Assembly (NCBI RefSeq): GCF_002257585.1
Contig: NZ_CP022743.1
Span: forward strand, 372,001-436,000
DNA from: Mucilaginibacter xinganensis
GTDB taxonomy: Bacteria; Bacteroidota; Bacteroidia; Sphingobacteriales; Sphingobacteriaceae
Direction of reading: 5' to 3'
DNA length: 64,000 nt
Position 1 is the stretch's first letter. Each line of letters opens with the position of its first letter. The position numbers were made by a program, and so were the translations under genes. Shown here in pieces: positions 25,916 to 37,100 of this stretch. Below the pieces are notes generated by a model. It was not told where the DNA came from, did not search any database, and saw nothing but the letters and a program-made list of their open reading frames with translations.

Positions 25916-25942
25916 AGGGCGCTAGTCTTTCACCAGCGCCTT
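25916..25942. terminator. Weak hairpin overlapping the stop of the GT51 gene
   Basis: An 8-bp stem between 25916-25923 and 25935-25942 (core GGCGCT/AGCGCC) spans the stop codon of the minus-strand gene, between two convergent genes. It has no T-run. Confidence 0.35.
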
Positions 25943-28180
25943 CAGGGCTTTCTCTGCCTCTTTTTCTTCGTTCCGGAGCCGTTTCTTTTCCTGGCGGATC
26001 TCTTTCCGGGTTTTCCCGGCGGTATCTATCAGGTCTTCCTTCCGTTTTTCTTCTTCTTTCAGCTTTTCAATGTCCGCTTTCAGCTTTGCCTTTGCATCCT
26101 GCTGCTTTGCTTCTTCTTTTTTGGTGGTGGTATCCTTTTTGCCAAACAGGCGCTGTAAAAACGAGGGTTTCTTTACCTCGGGCTCCACCAGTACAACCGG
26201 TGCTGCTTCGTCATCGTCGTTTTGCTTCATCAGGCTGTCGGCTACTGTGGTGCTAACGGGTGCAACTTCGCGGCGCAGGCTTTCTTTAAGCCTCACGTCG
26301 TAAAAGCCGTAATTGCTGCTGTCGCGCTGCAGTTTGCCATGTCCTGCCATCAGGTTGCCTATCAGGTTAAAGTAGCCTGCCAGGCCGGGCCTGAGCGAGC
26401 CATCGGGCATAAAGGAATACAAGCCTGTTTTAGGGTGCGGAACAATGCTGGCTAAATAAATGCTCTCTCCTACGGTTAACTCCGATGGTGATTTTCCAAA
26501 GTAATACCTGGATGCCTCGCCAATGCCATAAACATTGCGGCCCCATTCAATAATATTAAAATAAACCTCCAGCATGCGGTTTTTGCTCATGATGCGGTTG
26601 TTCTCAATCATCCATACAATCAGGATCTCTTCAATTTTGCGGGCAAGGGTTTTTTCGCGGCTTAAAAAAGTGTTCTTCACCAGCTGCATGGATATGGTGC
26701 TGCCGCCGCGTTTAAACTTCTTATCCTTAAAGTCTGTCGCCAGTGATTTACGGATCGATTCTTCCACAAAACCATGGTTAGTATAAAAGGACGGGTCCTC
26801 GGCGGTCATAACCGCGTTGCGCAGGTTGGGCGAGATCTGGTCGAGCGGGGTATAGTACGAATTTTCGGGCCCGATAATGTGCGGCCCCATCGGCTTGCCT
26901 TTTTCGTAGGGGGTGTAAACAAACACCTTGTTTAGCCGGCTTAAGTCGGTCTTACCGTATTTTACAATGTTAAAGGCCTGCTTATCCAGCCGCGAATCAA
27001 ACTGCACATCATCAGGATGGGCGGTATTTAAAAAGATATTCAGGTTGTAATTCAGCTTGCCCGTTACCTGGATACCCTCCAGCGACTCAAACATCCCGGT
27101 AGGGAACGAATCAAAAATGTCCTGCGCATTTTGCCAGCCGGTATTCAGTTTCAGCTCATAAATTTTTACCGGGTTAAGGGTGTATTTAAGGTAAGGATGC
27201 GCTGTGATCTTTTTGAGGTGGATGGTTGACGAGCTATCCAGCGACAGATAGTTTTGGCCCACAAACAGGTTGGCATCAATGCCGCCGTCGGGGATCACAA
27301 TGTCATTGCTTGACAGGCCGGGATGGTTAATAAGCAGGTTTCGCACCCCCCAATAGCCAAAAATACGGGTTTCGCCGCTGCTGTGCTCCACTTTGCTAAG
27401 GCGTACGCTGGCGGTATCAAAGCTCGCTTTAAGGTGGTATCGTTTTTCAACAAAGGGGATCTCCACCTTTTTGCCATCGGCATAAAGTTTTATATCAATG
27501 TCTTTATCAGAGGGGTGCATCCGGCCGTCAAAGTGCCATAACGCCAACCCGTTGTTGATATTGATGGTTGAGGTAAGGTGCCCGTCTTTTATAAGCGCGG
27601 TTTGTGCCAGCGCGGTAAAGCTGTTGCTGTCGCTTTTAAACGATACCAAAAAGTTGTTCACCTTAAGGTTGTCGGGGATCTTGTACAGCACCTGGTTAAT
27701 CAGGTTGCTTGACAGTTCTGCAAGGTCAACCCGGGTCTTTATAGTGCTATCGCGCTTCTTCTTAAAAAGGAAGTCGAAATTGCGCACATGCTTAATATCG
27801 GTAAGGTTTAAATGCGCCTGTTCCATTTCCACATCAGCCAGCTTAACGTTGCCGAAAATGAGCGGGAACAGTTTAACACTTACCTGGAACTGTTTGATGC
27901 TTAACAGGCTGTCGCGATGCTCGGGCACAACGGTAATATCGCTGAATGCCACGGTGCTAAGTCCGGTAAAGTGTGCCGAGCCTATCTGCAGGTCTAAATT
28001 GTACTTACTGCGGGCTTTATCTTTTGCTTTGGCTATAGCCTTTTGCAGCAGTACTTCGCGCTTGGAGTAGGCAACGTAGCCACCTATGCCCAGCAATACA
28101 AAAAGTGAAGCAAGCACAATGGCGGCAATGCGGATATATTTTGGATTAATATGTATTTTTTTAAGATCAGGTAGCTGCAT
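25922..28180 (-). CDS. AsmA-like / GT51 peptidoglycan transglycosylase protein
   Basis: 752 residues from the ATG at 28180 (MQLPDLKKIHINPK); a TTG at 28228 extends the frame but is less likely. One N-terminal transmembrane helix (IRIAAIVLASLFVLLGIGGYV) is followed by an AsmA-like periplasmic domain (about 50-420). A family-51 glycosyltransferase domain follows, with AEDPSFYTNHGF (catalytic Glu), RGGSTISMQLVKNTF, and VYFNIIEWGRNVYGIGEASRYYFG. The C-terminus is a basic/acidic coiled coil (ending EEKEAEKALKALVKD). GT51 enzymes polymerise peptidoglycan glycan strands; no penicillin-binding transpeptidase domain is present. The AsmA fusion is seen in other Bacteroidota. Confidence 0.9.
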   Translation of the reverse strand: MQLPDLKKIHINPKYIRIAAIVLASLFVLLGIGGYVAYSKREVLLQKAIAKAKDKARSKYNLDLQIGSAHFTGLSTVAFSDITVVPEHRDSLLSIKQFQVSVKLFPLIFGNVKLADVEMEQAHLNLTDIKHVRNFDFLFKKKRDSTIKTRVDLAELSSNLINQVLYKIPDNLKVNNFLVSFKSDSNSFTALAQTALIKDGHLTSTININNGLALWHFDGRMHPSDKDIDIKLYADGKKVEIPFVEKRYHLKASFDTASVRLSKVEHSSGETRIFGYWGVRNLLINHPGLSSNDIVIPDGGIDANLFVGQNYLSLDSSSTIHLKKITAHPYLKYTLNPVKIYELKLNTGWQNAQDIFDSFPTGMFESLEGIQVTGKLNYNLNIFLNTAHPDDVQFDSRLDKQAFNIVKYGKTDLSRLNKVFVYTPYEKGKPMGPHIIGPENSYYTPLDQISPNLRNAVMTAEDPSFYTNHGFVEESIRKSLATDFKDKKFKRGGSTISMQLVKNTFLSREKTLARKIEEILIVWMIENNRIMSKNRMLEVYFNIIEWGRNVYGIGEASRYYFGKSPSELTVGESIYLASIVPHPKTGLYSFMPDGSLRPGLAGYFNLIGNLMAGHGKLQRDSSNYGFYDVRLKESLRREVAPVSTTVADSLMKQNDDDEAAPVVLVEPEVKKPSFLQRLFGKKDTTTKKEEAKQQDAKAKLKADIEKLKEEEKRKEDLIDTAGKTRKEIRQEKKRLRNEEKEAEKALKALVKD

Positions 28181-28287
28181 CTGCACAAAATATTTATTCA
28201 AAACTAAACTAAATATTATGCGATACAAACGCCGGGAATGCCAAAATGTTTCCGAAAGCCCGATTGATAACTAAATGGTTACAGGCA

Positions 28288-29079
28288 TCAGGCCTGCTCA
28301 ATTACCCGGCTGCTCATAATTTCCGCGTAAACGCCATCCCAAAGGCCGATCCGTTTTTGCAGTGCGATGACAGCCGCCGAGGTGATCTCAGCCCATTTAC
28401 CGGTATCATCTCCGCACAGTTCGGCGGTCATTTCCAGCGCGAGGTTGCTGTGGTGGTCGCCGTCCACTTCAATATGGCGGTCCAAATAATATTTAAACTG
28501 CGATACTTGTCCCGGGAATTTACTGTTCAGGTCGTTAACAATAGAAAGGAACATATTGGGGATCAGATCCTCTCTTCCGAAAGTAAAAACGGCAGCCTGC
28601 AGGTATGCTTTGCCGCTGTTTATTACATCAAAAGTATGCTCAACAAAGCTGTGCACGGTTGCCGGGGCACCAATTACATCAAAGGCTGCAGTTACGCTGC
28701 CTGTATTTTTAACGGCCTGCATAAAATTAAGAAAGCCGGCAGGTTCAGCACCGCACTGCTGCATGGCATCAAGATACATCTCAAAATGGCTTTTGCGGAT
28801 GCCCTCACCATCAACGTCTGATTCTTCGCCTGTAACAATCTCGTTGATCAGGTACCGGGTGTTTGCCGAACCAGCCGGGAACCAGGGCACCGTGGTGCAG
28901 GTTAGGTTTTGCTGCAACGCTTTCAGCAGCGACATAAAATCCCAAACAGCATAAATGTGGTGGTTCATAAAAACCCCCAGGTCGTCAATGCTGGTTATTA
29001 AGCCGTAAACTTTATGGTTAATAATCTGCTGCCGTAGCGGCTCAATGGCCAGTTGTAGTTTTTGTATGTGCGCGTTCAT
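28288..29079 (-). CDS. DUF3050 protein (haem-oxygenase-like fold)
   Basis: 263 residues. Conserved pieces [40 protein letters not shown] and [16 protein letters not shown] are characteristic of DUF3050, an all-helical family similar to haem oxygenase/TenA-like iron-binding oxygenases, with several His/Glu residues likely to bind metal. No substrate is known. A promoter-like TACCTTTG box on the minus strand (29106-29113) with TTG 16 nt further upstream supports the ATG at 29079. Confidence 0.85.
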   Translation of the reverse strand: MNAHIQKLQLAIEPLRQQIINHKVYGLITSIDDLGVFMNHHIYAVWDFMSLLKALQQNLTCTTVPWFPAGSANTRYLINEIVTGEESDVDGEGIRKSHFEMYLDAMQQCGAEPAGFLNFMQAVKNTGSVTAAFDVIGAPATVHSFVEHTFDVINSGKAYLQAAVFTFGREDLIPNMFLSIVNDLNSKFPGQVSQFKYYLDRHIEVDGDHHSNLALEMTAELCGDDTGKWAEITSAAVIALQKRIGLWDGVYAEIMSSRVIEQA

Positions 29080-29105
29080 CTGCTCTGCGGTATGCTTTGA
29101 AGCTG

Positions 29106-29113
29106 CAAAGGTA
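29106..29113 (-). promoter_or_regulatory. Minus-strand -7 box TACCTTTG for DUF3050 gene
   Basis: Exact TAnnTTTG on the minus strand with a TTG 16 nt upstream, about 27 nt before the ATG at 29079. Confidence 0.5.
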
Positions 29114-29238
29114 TTAGTTTGTTTATTTTCAATTGACGGTATCGTACAACCGGCGAGTTGTTTTTGTTAATCTTAGTGTAAAAAAGTTAAATTCTGTCAA
29201 ACCTGCGTTACAGCAATCCAACAATAAAACATTAAAAC

Positions 29239-29246
29239 TATATTTG
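29239..29246 (+). promoter_or_regulatory. -7 box TATATTTG for GH92 gene
   Basis: Exact TAnnTTTG, 23 nt before the GH92 start codon; no clear -33 TTG. Confidence 0.5.
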
Positions 29247-29269
29247 GGCGTAACAACTGATCTTAACAA

Positions 29270-31561
29270 ATGAAGAAAATACTGACCGCTTTTTTAAGCT
29301 GTGCAGCCGTCATTGCTGCGGCTCAACCCAAACCATCCGGCAACTTGGTGCAATACGTAAAGCCAATAATTGGCACGCAGCGTATGGGCCACGTATTTCC
29401 GGGTGCCACCGTGCCTTTCGGCATGGTGCAGCTGAGCCCCGAAACCGATACCCCGAGTTATGAGCTTAACGGCAAATATAACCCCGATGTTTATAAATAT
29501 TGTGCCGGTTACCAGTACGATGATAAAACCATTGTAGGCTTTAGCCATACCCACTTTAGCGGCACCGGCCACAGCGATTTGGGCGACTTTTTAATTATGC
29601 CTACAGTTGGCCCGGTTCAGCTTAACCCCGGCACCGCCGATAAACCGGGCAGTGGCTACCGCTCGGCTTTTTCACATGCCAATGAGGTAAGCGCAGCCAA
29701 CTACTATAAAGTAAAGCTGGATGCCAGCAACATTATTGCCGAAATGACCACCAGCACCCGTGTTGGCTTCCATCAATATACTTTCCCTAAATCGGATAAC
29801 GCACATATTATCCTCGACTTGATGGCCGGGATCTATAACTATCCTGATAAAAACGTGTGGACCTACCTGCGCATGGTGGATGACAGTACCGTTGTGGGCT
29901 ACCGCTCAACCAATGGCTGGGCGCGCACCCGCACACTGTATTTCGCCATGACTTTTAATAAGCCTTTTATCCAGATGGGTTATAAGAAGTTTGATAAACG
30001 CGAAGTTTACGGGGGCTTTTGGGGCAAATTTGCCAGGGTAAAGAACTTTCCTGAACTTGCCGGGCGCCAGTTAAAAACGTTCTTCGATTTTAAAACGGAG
30101 GAAGGCGAAAAGATCAAGATCAAATTTGCACTGTCGCCGGTTAGTATTGACGGCGCGCTGAACAATATGAAGGCCGAGATTCCGGGCTGGGACTTTGACA
30201 AAGTGAAGAACGATGGACAGGCGCAGTGGGAAGCTGAGTTGCATAAAATTGTAATAGAGGGCAGCAAAGATGAAAAGGAAGATTTTTATACCTCGATGTA
30301 CCACGCTATGATCAACCCTACTATTTATATGGATGTGGATGGCCAGTATAAAGGGCTTGACCAGAACATTCATAAAGCAGAAGGATTTACCAACTATACT
30401 ACATTTAGCTTGTGGGATACCCACCGCGCCCTGCACCCACTGTTTAATATCATTGACCCGAAAAGAAACTCGGATATGGTACAAAGCATGATGGCCCATT
30501 TTGACCAGAGCCCGGAGCACATGCTGCCAATCTGGAGCAACTCGGCCAACGAAAACTGGTGTATGAGCGGTTATCACAGCGTATCTGTTATTGCTGATGC
30601 CGTGGTTAAAGGCAATGCGCCCTTTGATGCCAACAAAGCGCTGGATGCCTGTGTGGCCACCGCCCGGCACCGTGATTACGAGGGCATAGGTTACTATATG
30701 GACCTGGGCTACATTCCGGATGAAAAGAACGGCAACTCGGTATCATCAACCCAGGAATATGCTTATGACGATTTTTGCATTGCGCAGATGGCTAAAAAGC
30801 TGAACCGCATGGATGTTTACGAGGAATTTAACAAACGCGCGCAAAACTGGAAAAATGTATATGACCCTAAAACCGGGTTTATGCACCCTAAAATGGCCGA
30901 CGGTACTTTCCGCAAAAACTTTGATCCGTTTACAACTATTAACCAGGGCTTTATTGAAGGTAATGCATGGAACTATACCCTGTACGTACCCCATGACCCG
31001 GCAGGACTAATTAAGATGATGGGCGGCAACAAACGTTTTATAACCTATGTCGATAGCCTTTTCAGCTATAACCTGCCCGATAAATATTTTGCCGAAACTG
31101 AGGATATTACAAAGGATGGCATCATCGGCAACTATGTTCATGGCAATGAGCCATCACACCATGTTGCTTATTTGTATGACTGGACCGATAAGCCATGGAA
31201 GGCTCAGGAGAAGATCAGGATGATCTTGCCCCGTATGTATAAGCCAACGCCTGATGGATTAGGGGGTAACGATGACACCGGGCAAATGAGTGCCTGGTAC
31301 ATTTTCAGTTCGCTTGGCTTTTACCCGGTTGCTCCCGCTACCGATCAATATGCTATAGGCAGCCCGGCTGTTCAGCATGCTGTGGTACAGGTTGGCGATG
31401 GAAAAACCTTTACCATAAACGTGAAGAACCAAAGCGACAAAAACGTATATATCCAGAAAATAACCCTTAACGGACAGCCGCATCCCGGGATGTTTTTAAG
31501 CCATTCAGACATTATGAACGGTGGCGAGATCACATTCGTGATGGGAAGTAAACATAAATAA
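29270..31561 (+). CDS. GH92 alpha-mannosidase, exported
   Basis: 763 residues with a signal peptide (MKKILTAFLSCAAVIAAAQPKPSG). GH92 hallmarks are present: GHVFPGATVPFGMVQLSP, FSHTHFSGTGHSDLGDF, SLWDTHRALHPLF, NEPSHHVAYLYDW and GNDDTGQMSAWYIFSSLGFYP. The family contains calcium-dependent exo-mannosidases, mostly alpha-1,2, acting on yeast or host mannans and N-glycans. It is a single gene here, followed by a strong terminator. No SusC/SusD pair is in the window, so it is not part of a visible polysaccharide utilisation locus. Confidence 0.95.
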   Translation: MKKILTAFLSCAAVIAAAQPKPSGNLVQYVKPIIGTQRMGHVFPGATVPFGMVQLSPETDTPSYELNGKYNPDVYKYCAGYQYDDKTIVGFSHTHFSGTGHSDLGDFLIMPTVGPVQLNPGTADKPGSGYRSAFSHANEVSAANYYKVKLDASNIIAEMTTSTRVGFHQYTFPKSDNAHIILDLMAGIYNYPDKNVWTYLRMVDDSTVVGYRSTNGWARTRTLYFAMTFNKPFIQMGYKKFDKREVYGGFWGKFARVKNFPELAGRQLKTFFDFKTEEGEKIKIKFALSPVSIDGALNNMKAEIPGWDFDKVKNDGQAQWEAELHKIVIEGSKDEKEDFYTSMYHAMINPTIYMDVDGQYKGLDQNIHKAEGFTNYTTFSLWDTHRALHPLFNIIDPKRNSDMVQSMMAHFDQSPEHMLPIWSNSANENWCMSGYHSVSVIADAVVKGNAPFDANKALDACVATARHRDYEGIGYYMDLGYIPDEKNGNSVSSTQEYAYDDFCIAQMAKKLNRMDVYEEFNKRAQNWKNVYDPKTGFMHPKMADGTFRKNFDPFTTINQGFIEGNAWNYTLYVPHDPAGLIKMMGGNKRFITYVDSLFSYNLPDKYFAETEDITKDGIIGNYVHGNEPSHHVAYLYDWTDKPWKAQEKIRMILPRMYKPTPDGLGGNDDTGQMSAWYIFSSLGFYPVAPATDQYAIGSPAVQHAVVQVGDGKTFTINVKNQSDKNVYIQKITLNGQPHPGMFLSHSDIMNGGEITFVMGSKHK

Positions 31562-31578
31562 AAACAGGAGATAGGTGC

Positions 31579-31631
31579 AGGCCAGGAGAGCATACGCGGT
31601 GATAAATCGCCCATTTTTTTCCTGGCCTTTT
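31579..31631 (+). terminator. Terminator after GH92
   Basis: Stem AGGCCAGGA (31579-31587) / TCCTGGCCT (31620-31628) with a T-rich loop end and TTTT after it. An outer GGAGA/TCTCC pairing strengthens it. It lies between convergent GH92 and GH79-like genes. Confidence 0.7.
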
Positions 31632-31650
31632 GTCTCCCGCTTACCAACGG

Positions 31651-33084
31651 CTACTTTATAACCACAACCGCCGCGCTTCCTGCCGGTACGGTTACCACTA
31701 TATTTTTCTGATCGGTACGGTATTGCTCGGTAATTGCTGGCTCAAAAGTGCCATCGGCGTTTATAGTGGATCCGGCAAAAGTAATGTTGTTCAATGCGGT
31801 AACGGAAGGGGCGCTCAGGCGTACAATTTTTATGGATGATGTGGTATTGCTTAGCTGAACAGTAAACGAAAAATCCTTTTTTATCTCTTTATTTATCAAT
31901 GTTAACGATGTTGACTTGTCTGGCTTAACGCAGGCATATACATTATAGTTGTCACTTTCATCGCGGTTAATAATCTGAACCGGAATTATCTTTCCGCCAA
32001 TTGCCCCATATTTAAATGCCAGCATAGCGTAATACACGGGCCGTGCAGTAATAAGGCCGTTATCTATATTAATGGGGGTATAAACAAAGCGGATGCCTCC
32101 ACCATGAAAATTAACGCCCTGCCCGTTGTTTTGAGCTATGCGCCACATAAAGTCAAGCGCCCAAAGTGCCGATGCAAAAGTGTTGCTGAGGCCCGGCTTT
32201 CCCTGTCCCCAAATGCTATTGGCTTCTGATATTCTGAACGGAAGATTATGCGCAGTGGCAATCTTATTCATTCCCTGTAAAAAGACCTCCATGTTTTTAT
32301 TGGGCCTTAACACATTGTTTATATTTAAGGAAGGATCTGAAGCCGGGCCGTAGTTATAATAATGCGCATCTAGCAGAATAACCTTTTGGGCCTCGTTTTT
32401 GGCAAATTCGGCCAGCCATCTCGTGTTAAAAGGGTCAATGTCGGGCCCCGCAAACCGTACACCCGGAACTGTGCTTTTTACTGCGGCATAATACGTATCC
32501 CATTCGCGCTGGTAGTCAGCATACTTATAGTTATGCGGTCGGGGCTTCATAAAAAAAACATCAGGCTCATTACCAAACTGTAAGGCATACAGGTTGTTTT
32601 GAAGGGCTGTATGCACGTAATCTGCCTCTGCTGCCGCCTTCACGGCATTATTATCAGCCAGGTTAAGGCCAAATAACACGGGCCATTTAATAGCTTTTGC
32701 AAATGCCGCCAAACGATCAATATCCGCCTTTGTAAGTTTTCGTTTGAGGGAGTCTGTACCTGCATCATCACCGCCCCATTCAATCTCATCACTGCTGTTT
32801 CCCCCAATGCGCAGCACCCCTTTCCCAAGGTTTTTTATAAGCTGGATAAGTACGGCATTGTTTTCATTGAGATAGTCAGGGCTTTCAGTCAAAAGCGCCG
32901 TTTCATAACTTAAGCCTTCAAAGATGTGAGGAATAGTATAACCCGGAAGATTTTGACCTAATATTACCGTAACAGGACTTGCCTGCTGGGTTTGTTTCAC
33001 CGGCAGGGCTGTATCAAAAGCAGCTTTTTTACAAGCACACAAGCTACATATTAATGCAATGGCAGCAAACCAGGGTTTATTCAT
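31651..33084 (-). CDS. GH79-like glycoside hydrolase lipoprotein
   Basis: 477 residues with a lipoprotein signal ending SLCAC-KK. The remainder matches the GH79/GH39-like (beta-glucuronidase/heparanase type) (beta/alpha)8 family: GVLRIGGNSSDEIEW near the start, the acid/base glutamate in LQFGNEPD, and a second likely catalytic glutamate in RISEANSIWG. A C-terminal beta domain (about 370-477, ending TVPAGSAAVVVIK) completes the GH79C-type layout. The exact substrate is unknown. It is convergent with GH92. Confidence 0.8.
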   Translation of the reverse strand: MNKPWFAAIALICSLCACKKAAFDTALPVKQTQQASPVTVILGQNLPGYTIPHIFEGLSYETALLTESPDYLNENNAVLIQLIKNLGKGVLRIGGNSSDEIEWGGDDAGTDSLKRKLTKADIDRLAAFAKAIKWPVLFGLNLADNNAVKAAAEADYVHTALQNNLYALQFGNEPDVFFMKPRPHNYKYADYQREWDTYYAAVKSTVPGVRFAGPDIDPFNTRWLAEFAKNEAQKVILLDAHYYNYGPASDPSLNINNVLRPNKNMEVFLQGMNKIATAHNLPFRISEANSIWGQGKPGLSNTFASALWALDFMWRIAQNNGQGVNFHGGGIRFVYTPINIDNGLITARPVYYAMLAFKYGAIGGKIIPVQIINRDESDNYNVYACVKPDKSTSLTLINKEIKKDFSFTVQLSNTTSSIKIVRLSAPSVTALNNITFAGSTINADGTFEPAITEQYRTDQKNIVVTVPAGSAAVVVIK

Positions 33085-33302
33085 TTAACCGGTAATAAGG
33101 GCTCAATAGTTTCTCTAACCCAAAAAGGGTATCGTGCAAAATAACTTAAAAAAACAGGAATGCCGGTTAAATTTGCGTTACTTTTTGATGCGCCGGATTA
33201 GACGGGGCGTAATTGAGGCAATTGCCCCAAAAAACAAATGCCCGTTTTTAACAGGCACGTGCAGAGATCAAATTAACTATTCCTTTTTATTGTATTTGGT
33301 GC

Positions 33303-33869
33303 TTAACCCGCCATATAATGCATTTCGTTCGCGGTAAGCTTGTTCACCATCTCTTTTAAAATGGCGCGGGCGCGGTGCAGGTTGGTGCGTGATAAAAGCT
33401 CGGTCATTCCCAGTTTTGTTCCAATTTCCTGGTGCGAGTAGCCTTCTATGGCATACATATTAAACACAGAGCGATAGGTTTGCGGAAGTTTCTGGATCAT
33501 CTTCATCAAATCCTTTACTTCCAGCCCATGGGCATTATAGCCGCTGCTGAGTCCGCTGTTTTCTTCGGTAAAGTCCTCCACCAAAACCATCGGTTTAAGT
33601 TTGCGGTATCGGGATATGGCACAATGAACCATTATCCGGCGGATCCATCCTTCAAGGTTGCCGTCGCCACGGTAGTTGTGGGCATTTTTGAACATCTTTA
33701 TAAAGCCTTCCTGTAAAATGTCCTGGGCTTCGTCTTTATCGTGGGCATAGCGCATACAAACCGCCAGCATCCTGGGGGCCAGTGTTTTATATAACAGTTC
33801 CTGCTGCTTGCGATCGTTCTTTAGGCAGCCTTCCCACATTTCGGCTAATTTTATATCGGCGGTCATCAT
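33303..33869 (-). CDS. ECF-type RNA polymerase sigma factor
   Basis: 188 residues from the ATG at 33869 (MMTADIKLAEMWEGC); the frame opens 18 codons earlier at 33923. Region 2 is EGCLKNDRKQQELLYKTLAPRMLAVCMRYA followed by EAQDILQEGFIKMF, and region 4 is LPQTYRSVFNMYAIEGYSHQEIGTKLGM. No anti-sigma gene is adjacent. It is separated by 250 bp from the downstream AraC-FtsX gene and reads in the same direction. A GACTTGTCCGG-type motif upstream (34022-34032) is also found before both fusion genes. Confidence 0.9.
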   Translation of the reverse strand: MMTADIKLAEMWEGCLKNDRKQQELLYKTLAPRMLAVCMRYAHDKDEAQDILQEGFIKMFKNAHNYRGDGNLEGWIRRIMVHCAISRYRKLKPMVLVEDFTEENSGLSSGYNAHGLEVKDLMKMIQKLPQTYRSVFNMYAIEGYSHQEIGTKLGMTELLSRTNLHRARAILKEMVNKLTANEMHYMAG

Positions 33870-34021
33870 CTTGTTGTTATTTGGTAACCGTATGCCAATA
33901 TTGATACCCATTGTATAAATCATTGATATTCAACAACATGAAATTTGAGGCGTCTACGAAACTGTTCGTTTCCGAACGGTCGTTGATACAAAAGCGGACG
34001 AGACCCAGTGTATAGTTTTTC

Positions 34022-34032
34022 CCGGACAAGTC
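34022..34032. promoter_or_regulatory. GACTTGTCCGG motif upstream of ECF sigma gene
   Basis: Reads CCGGACAAGTC on the plus strand. It resembles GATTTGTCCGG before both AraC-FtsX genes (37671-37681 and 41258-41268), which suggests a shared regulator. Confidence 0.35.
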
Positions 34033-34126
34033 ATTATACGTAATTCGTAACACACCGCTACTATTATGCTCACCTGCATACGGCTCTTAAGAAGAGGAAC
34101 AATAAAAAGCCGGAATAATTAGTTTG

Positions 34127-37100
34127 TCATTCTGTCTTCAAACTTTTTATAGGGTTTGCCAATGCGGCTTTTATGGACTGGAAGCTTACCGTTATTAATG
34201 TGATGAGTATAGCGCCAATAGCTGTAACTATAAATATCCACCATGCTACATCGGTGTGATACTGATAATTGCGCAGCCAGTTATGCATAAAATAATAAGC
34301 CACAGGCGAGGCTATAATTATTGAAATAAACACCAGTATGGCAAAGTCTTTCGATAACAATTGCCACAGAGCGAACACGGACGCGCCAAGCACTTTACGT
34401 ATACCTATTTCCTTAACGCGCTGTTCGGCCATGAATGATGCCATGCCAAACAGCCCGAGACAACTGATAAATATAGCGAGCCCGGCGAAGACGAAGGCAA
34501 GCTTACCAATGCGTTCCTCATTATTGAATTCTTTAGCATATTCCTGATCAACGAAGTGATACTCAAATGGCTGTTCAGGATTCTCGGTTTTTAAAACAGA
34601 AGCGATGTTGCTAATAGCGTTACTAGTGCTCATTTTCGGACTTATCTTTAGCAGTAAACAGCCTCCCGCCCATTTCGCTAAAAAATAGACCATAGGTTGC
34701 ACCTGTTCATAAGGCGAACGGTTAATGATGTCTTTAGTTACCCCTATGATCTTAAATTTTTGGCCATAAAACGTTACGTAGTTTTCTGTCGGTTTTTTCA
34801 TGGTCATAAAATCAGCCGCTGCCTGGTTAATAATCACCGCTGCCGAATCGGAGAGGAATGACGGTGAGAAATCCCTGCCCGCGCTAAACTCCCAGCCAAT
34901 GGTTTTACCATAATCGTATGAAATGTCCTCCTGGCCGAAATTGACATCAAGATTGGGTTCTTTTCCAGGCCATCCGATGCCGCCGGTAGTACCCGGAACT
35001 TTGTTAGGCGGGGCATCTGCTTCGGCCATTTCCGTTATTGTACCGTTGTTTGCAAGGGCCTGTTTTATCGCATCAAAATGTTGGTGGAGTTCAATTGTCC
35101 TGACTGGGATTGCTACCAATCTGTCCTGGCTGTAGCCTATAGGACGGTCTTTGGCAAAAATTATCTGCCGGATAACCACAATGGTGCCGATGATCAGTAT
35201 AATAGAAACGGTAAACTGGAGTACCACCAGTACTTTGCGCGGAACCGAAGCGAGCCGCCCTACCCTAAACGCCCCCTTCAATACCTTTACAGGCTTAAAT
35301 GACGACAGGTAGAGTGCCGGATAACTGCCGGTTATAATAGCAGTGACCAAACTAAGGCCAATGCCTGCAAGCCAAAATGCGGGGCTATTCCATGGAATGT
35401 TCATCTGTTTCCCCGCCAGCTGATTGAATGCAGGGAGACTTAATCTTGCCAGCAATAAGGCGGCTAAAAATGCCAGCAATACGCAAAGTACCGATTCACC
35501 ATAAAACTGGTATATCAATTGACTGCGGGATGAACCTATTGCCTTGCGGATACCGACCTCGCGTGCGCGTTTCTCCGATCGGGCTGTGCTTAAGTTCATG
35601 AAATTAATACAAGCCAGCAGCAGTACAAATATACCTACAATGCCAAAAAGCCTCACATATTGTATTTCGCCGCCGGTGTTTTTTCCGTCCTTAAACTCGC
35701 TGTACAAATGCCATTTACTCATTGGCTGCAGGAACAGCGCCGGTTTTGCTGAAGCTGCAACTGGTTTTAAATGCCGGAGCATTTCATCTCTGACCTTTAA
35801 AGATACTTTGTCAAGGTCGGCATTGTGAGCCAGTTGAACATATAAATTAACAATGCCTGGGCCCCATGGCTCCCTCATTCCGCTCAAGCCTGCCTCGAAG
35901 TGGCCCCATGAACCAATAAAAGCCATGCCGCCAAGCGTGGTGTTTTCGGGCAGATCTGCATAAACGCCGGCTATTTTTAGATTATCTAAACCGTTCCACC
36001 TCAAATTTAACTTCAAAACTTTACCCATGGGGTCCTCATTGCCGAAAAAGGCCTTCGCTGTAGCCGCCGATATTAATATCGACGATGGGTCCTTTATAGC
36101 ATCGCCTCTGCCTTCGAGCATATTTAATGTAAACAGGGCTGGCCCGCCGGCTTCCATGAAGGCACCTTGCTCAGTCAGTTTTTTGTCGCCTAAAGCTAAT
36201 ATATAATCTCTCGGGAGTGTCGACATTGCTACAGACTTAAAATCGCTGCCATAGTTTTTGCGTAGTTCGGCTGCCAAAGGATACGGTACATGGAACGAAG
36301 TTTTCACTTCGCCATTAATGGTCACATTTTGCATTACCTGGGCTATACGGTGGTAATTACTGTGATACTTATTAAATGATACTTCATCCAAAATCCACAA
36401 ACTGATGAGTGTTACCACTGCCATGCCCACTGCAAGGCCACCAATATTAATAAACGACAAAACTTTATTTTTGATAAGGTTGCGCCAGGCAATTTTTAAA
36501 TAATTTGTCAGCATATAATTGCGGTTTAATTTTCCAGGAGCCCAATTTGGCGGGCTATCTGAACGCAATATTACCGGCAGTATTCGTAACCGGGGTGCCA
36601 ACTTATCAATTGGTACCTCTTTGTTGAGGCTGTTTTTGTATTCCACCGGGGTTTTGCCGGTCATCTCTTTGAAAACGCGGTTGAAAGTTGTTTTGGAATT
36701 AAACCCCGACTCGTAGGCAATTCCCAGCAACGTGAGCCGGTCGTAAGCCGGGTCCTGCATTTTTCCGACAATTGCACGAACCCGAAATTCATTAATAAAA
36801 TCGCTGAAGTTCTTTTCCATCCCAGTATTAATAATCCGGGACAAATCATGCGGATGGATCTTCAGCTTTACTGCAAGGGAGGTCAATGTCAGTTCGGCAT
36901 CCTCGTAAAGACGGTTTGCGGCTACGGCTTCCATTAGTCTGCGGCTTTTTTCCTTTGCATCATATCTATCGGTTATCGGCGTGGCCAGTTGTGTGCTGCT
37001 ATCCAATTTCAGCATTACTTCAGCGGCCATTCCAATCAGTATAAAAGCAACGGTAAAACTAAAGACATCATTAAACAGCCATAACAGGCAAAGCAAAGCC

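Noticed and set aside
33134..33337. Plus-strand 67-residue frame
   Set aside because: It overlaps the 3' end of the sigma-factor gene and shows no family; not convincing.
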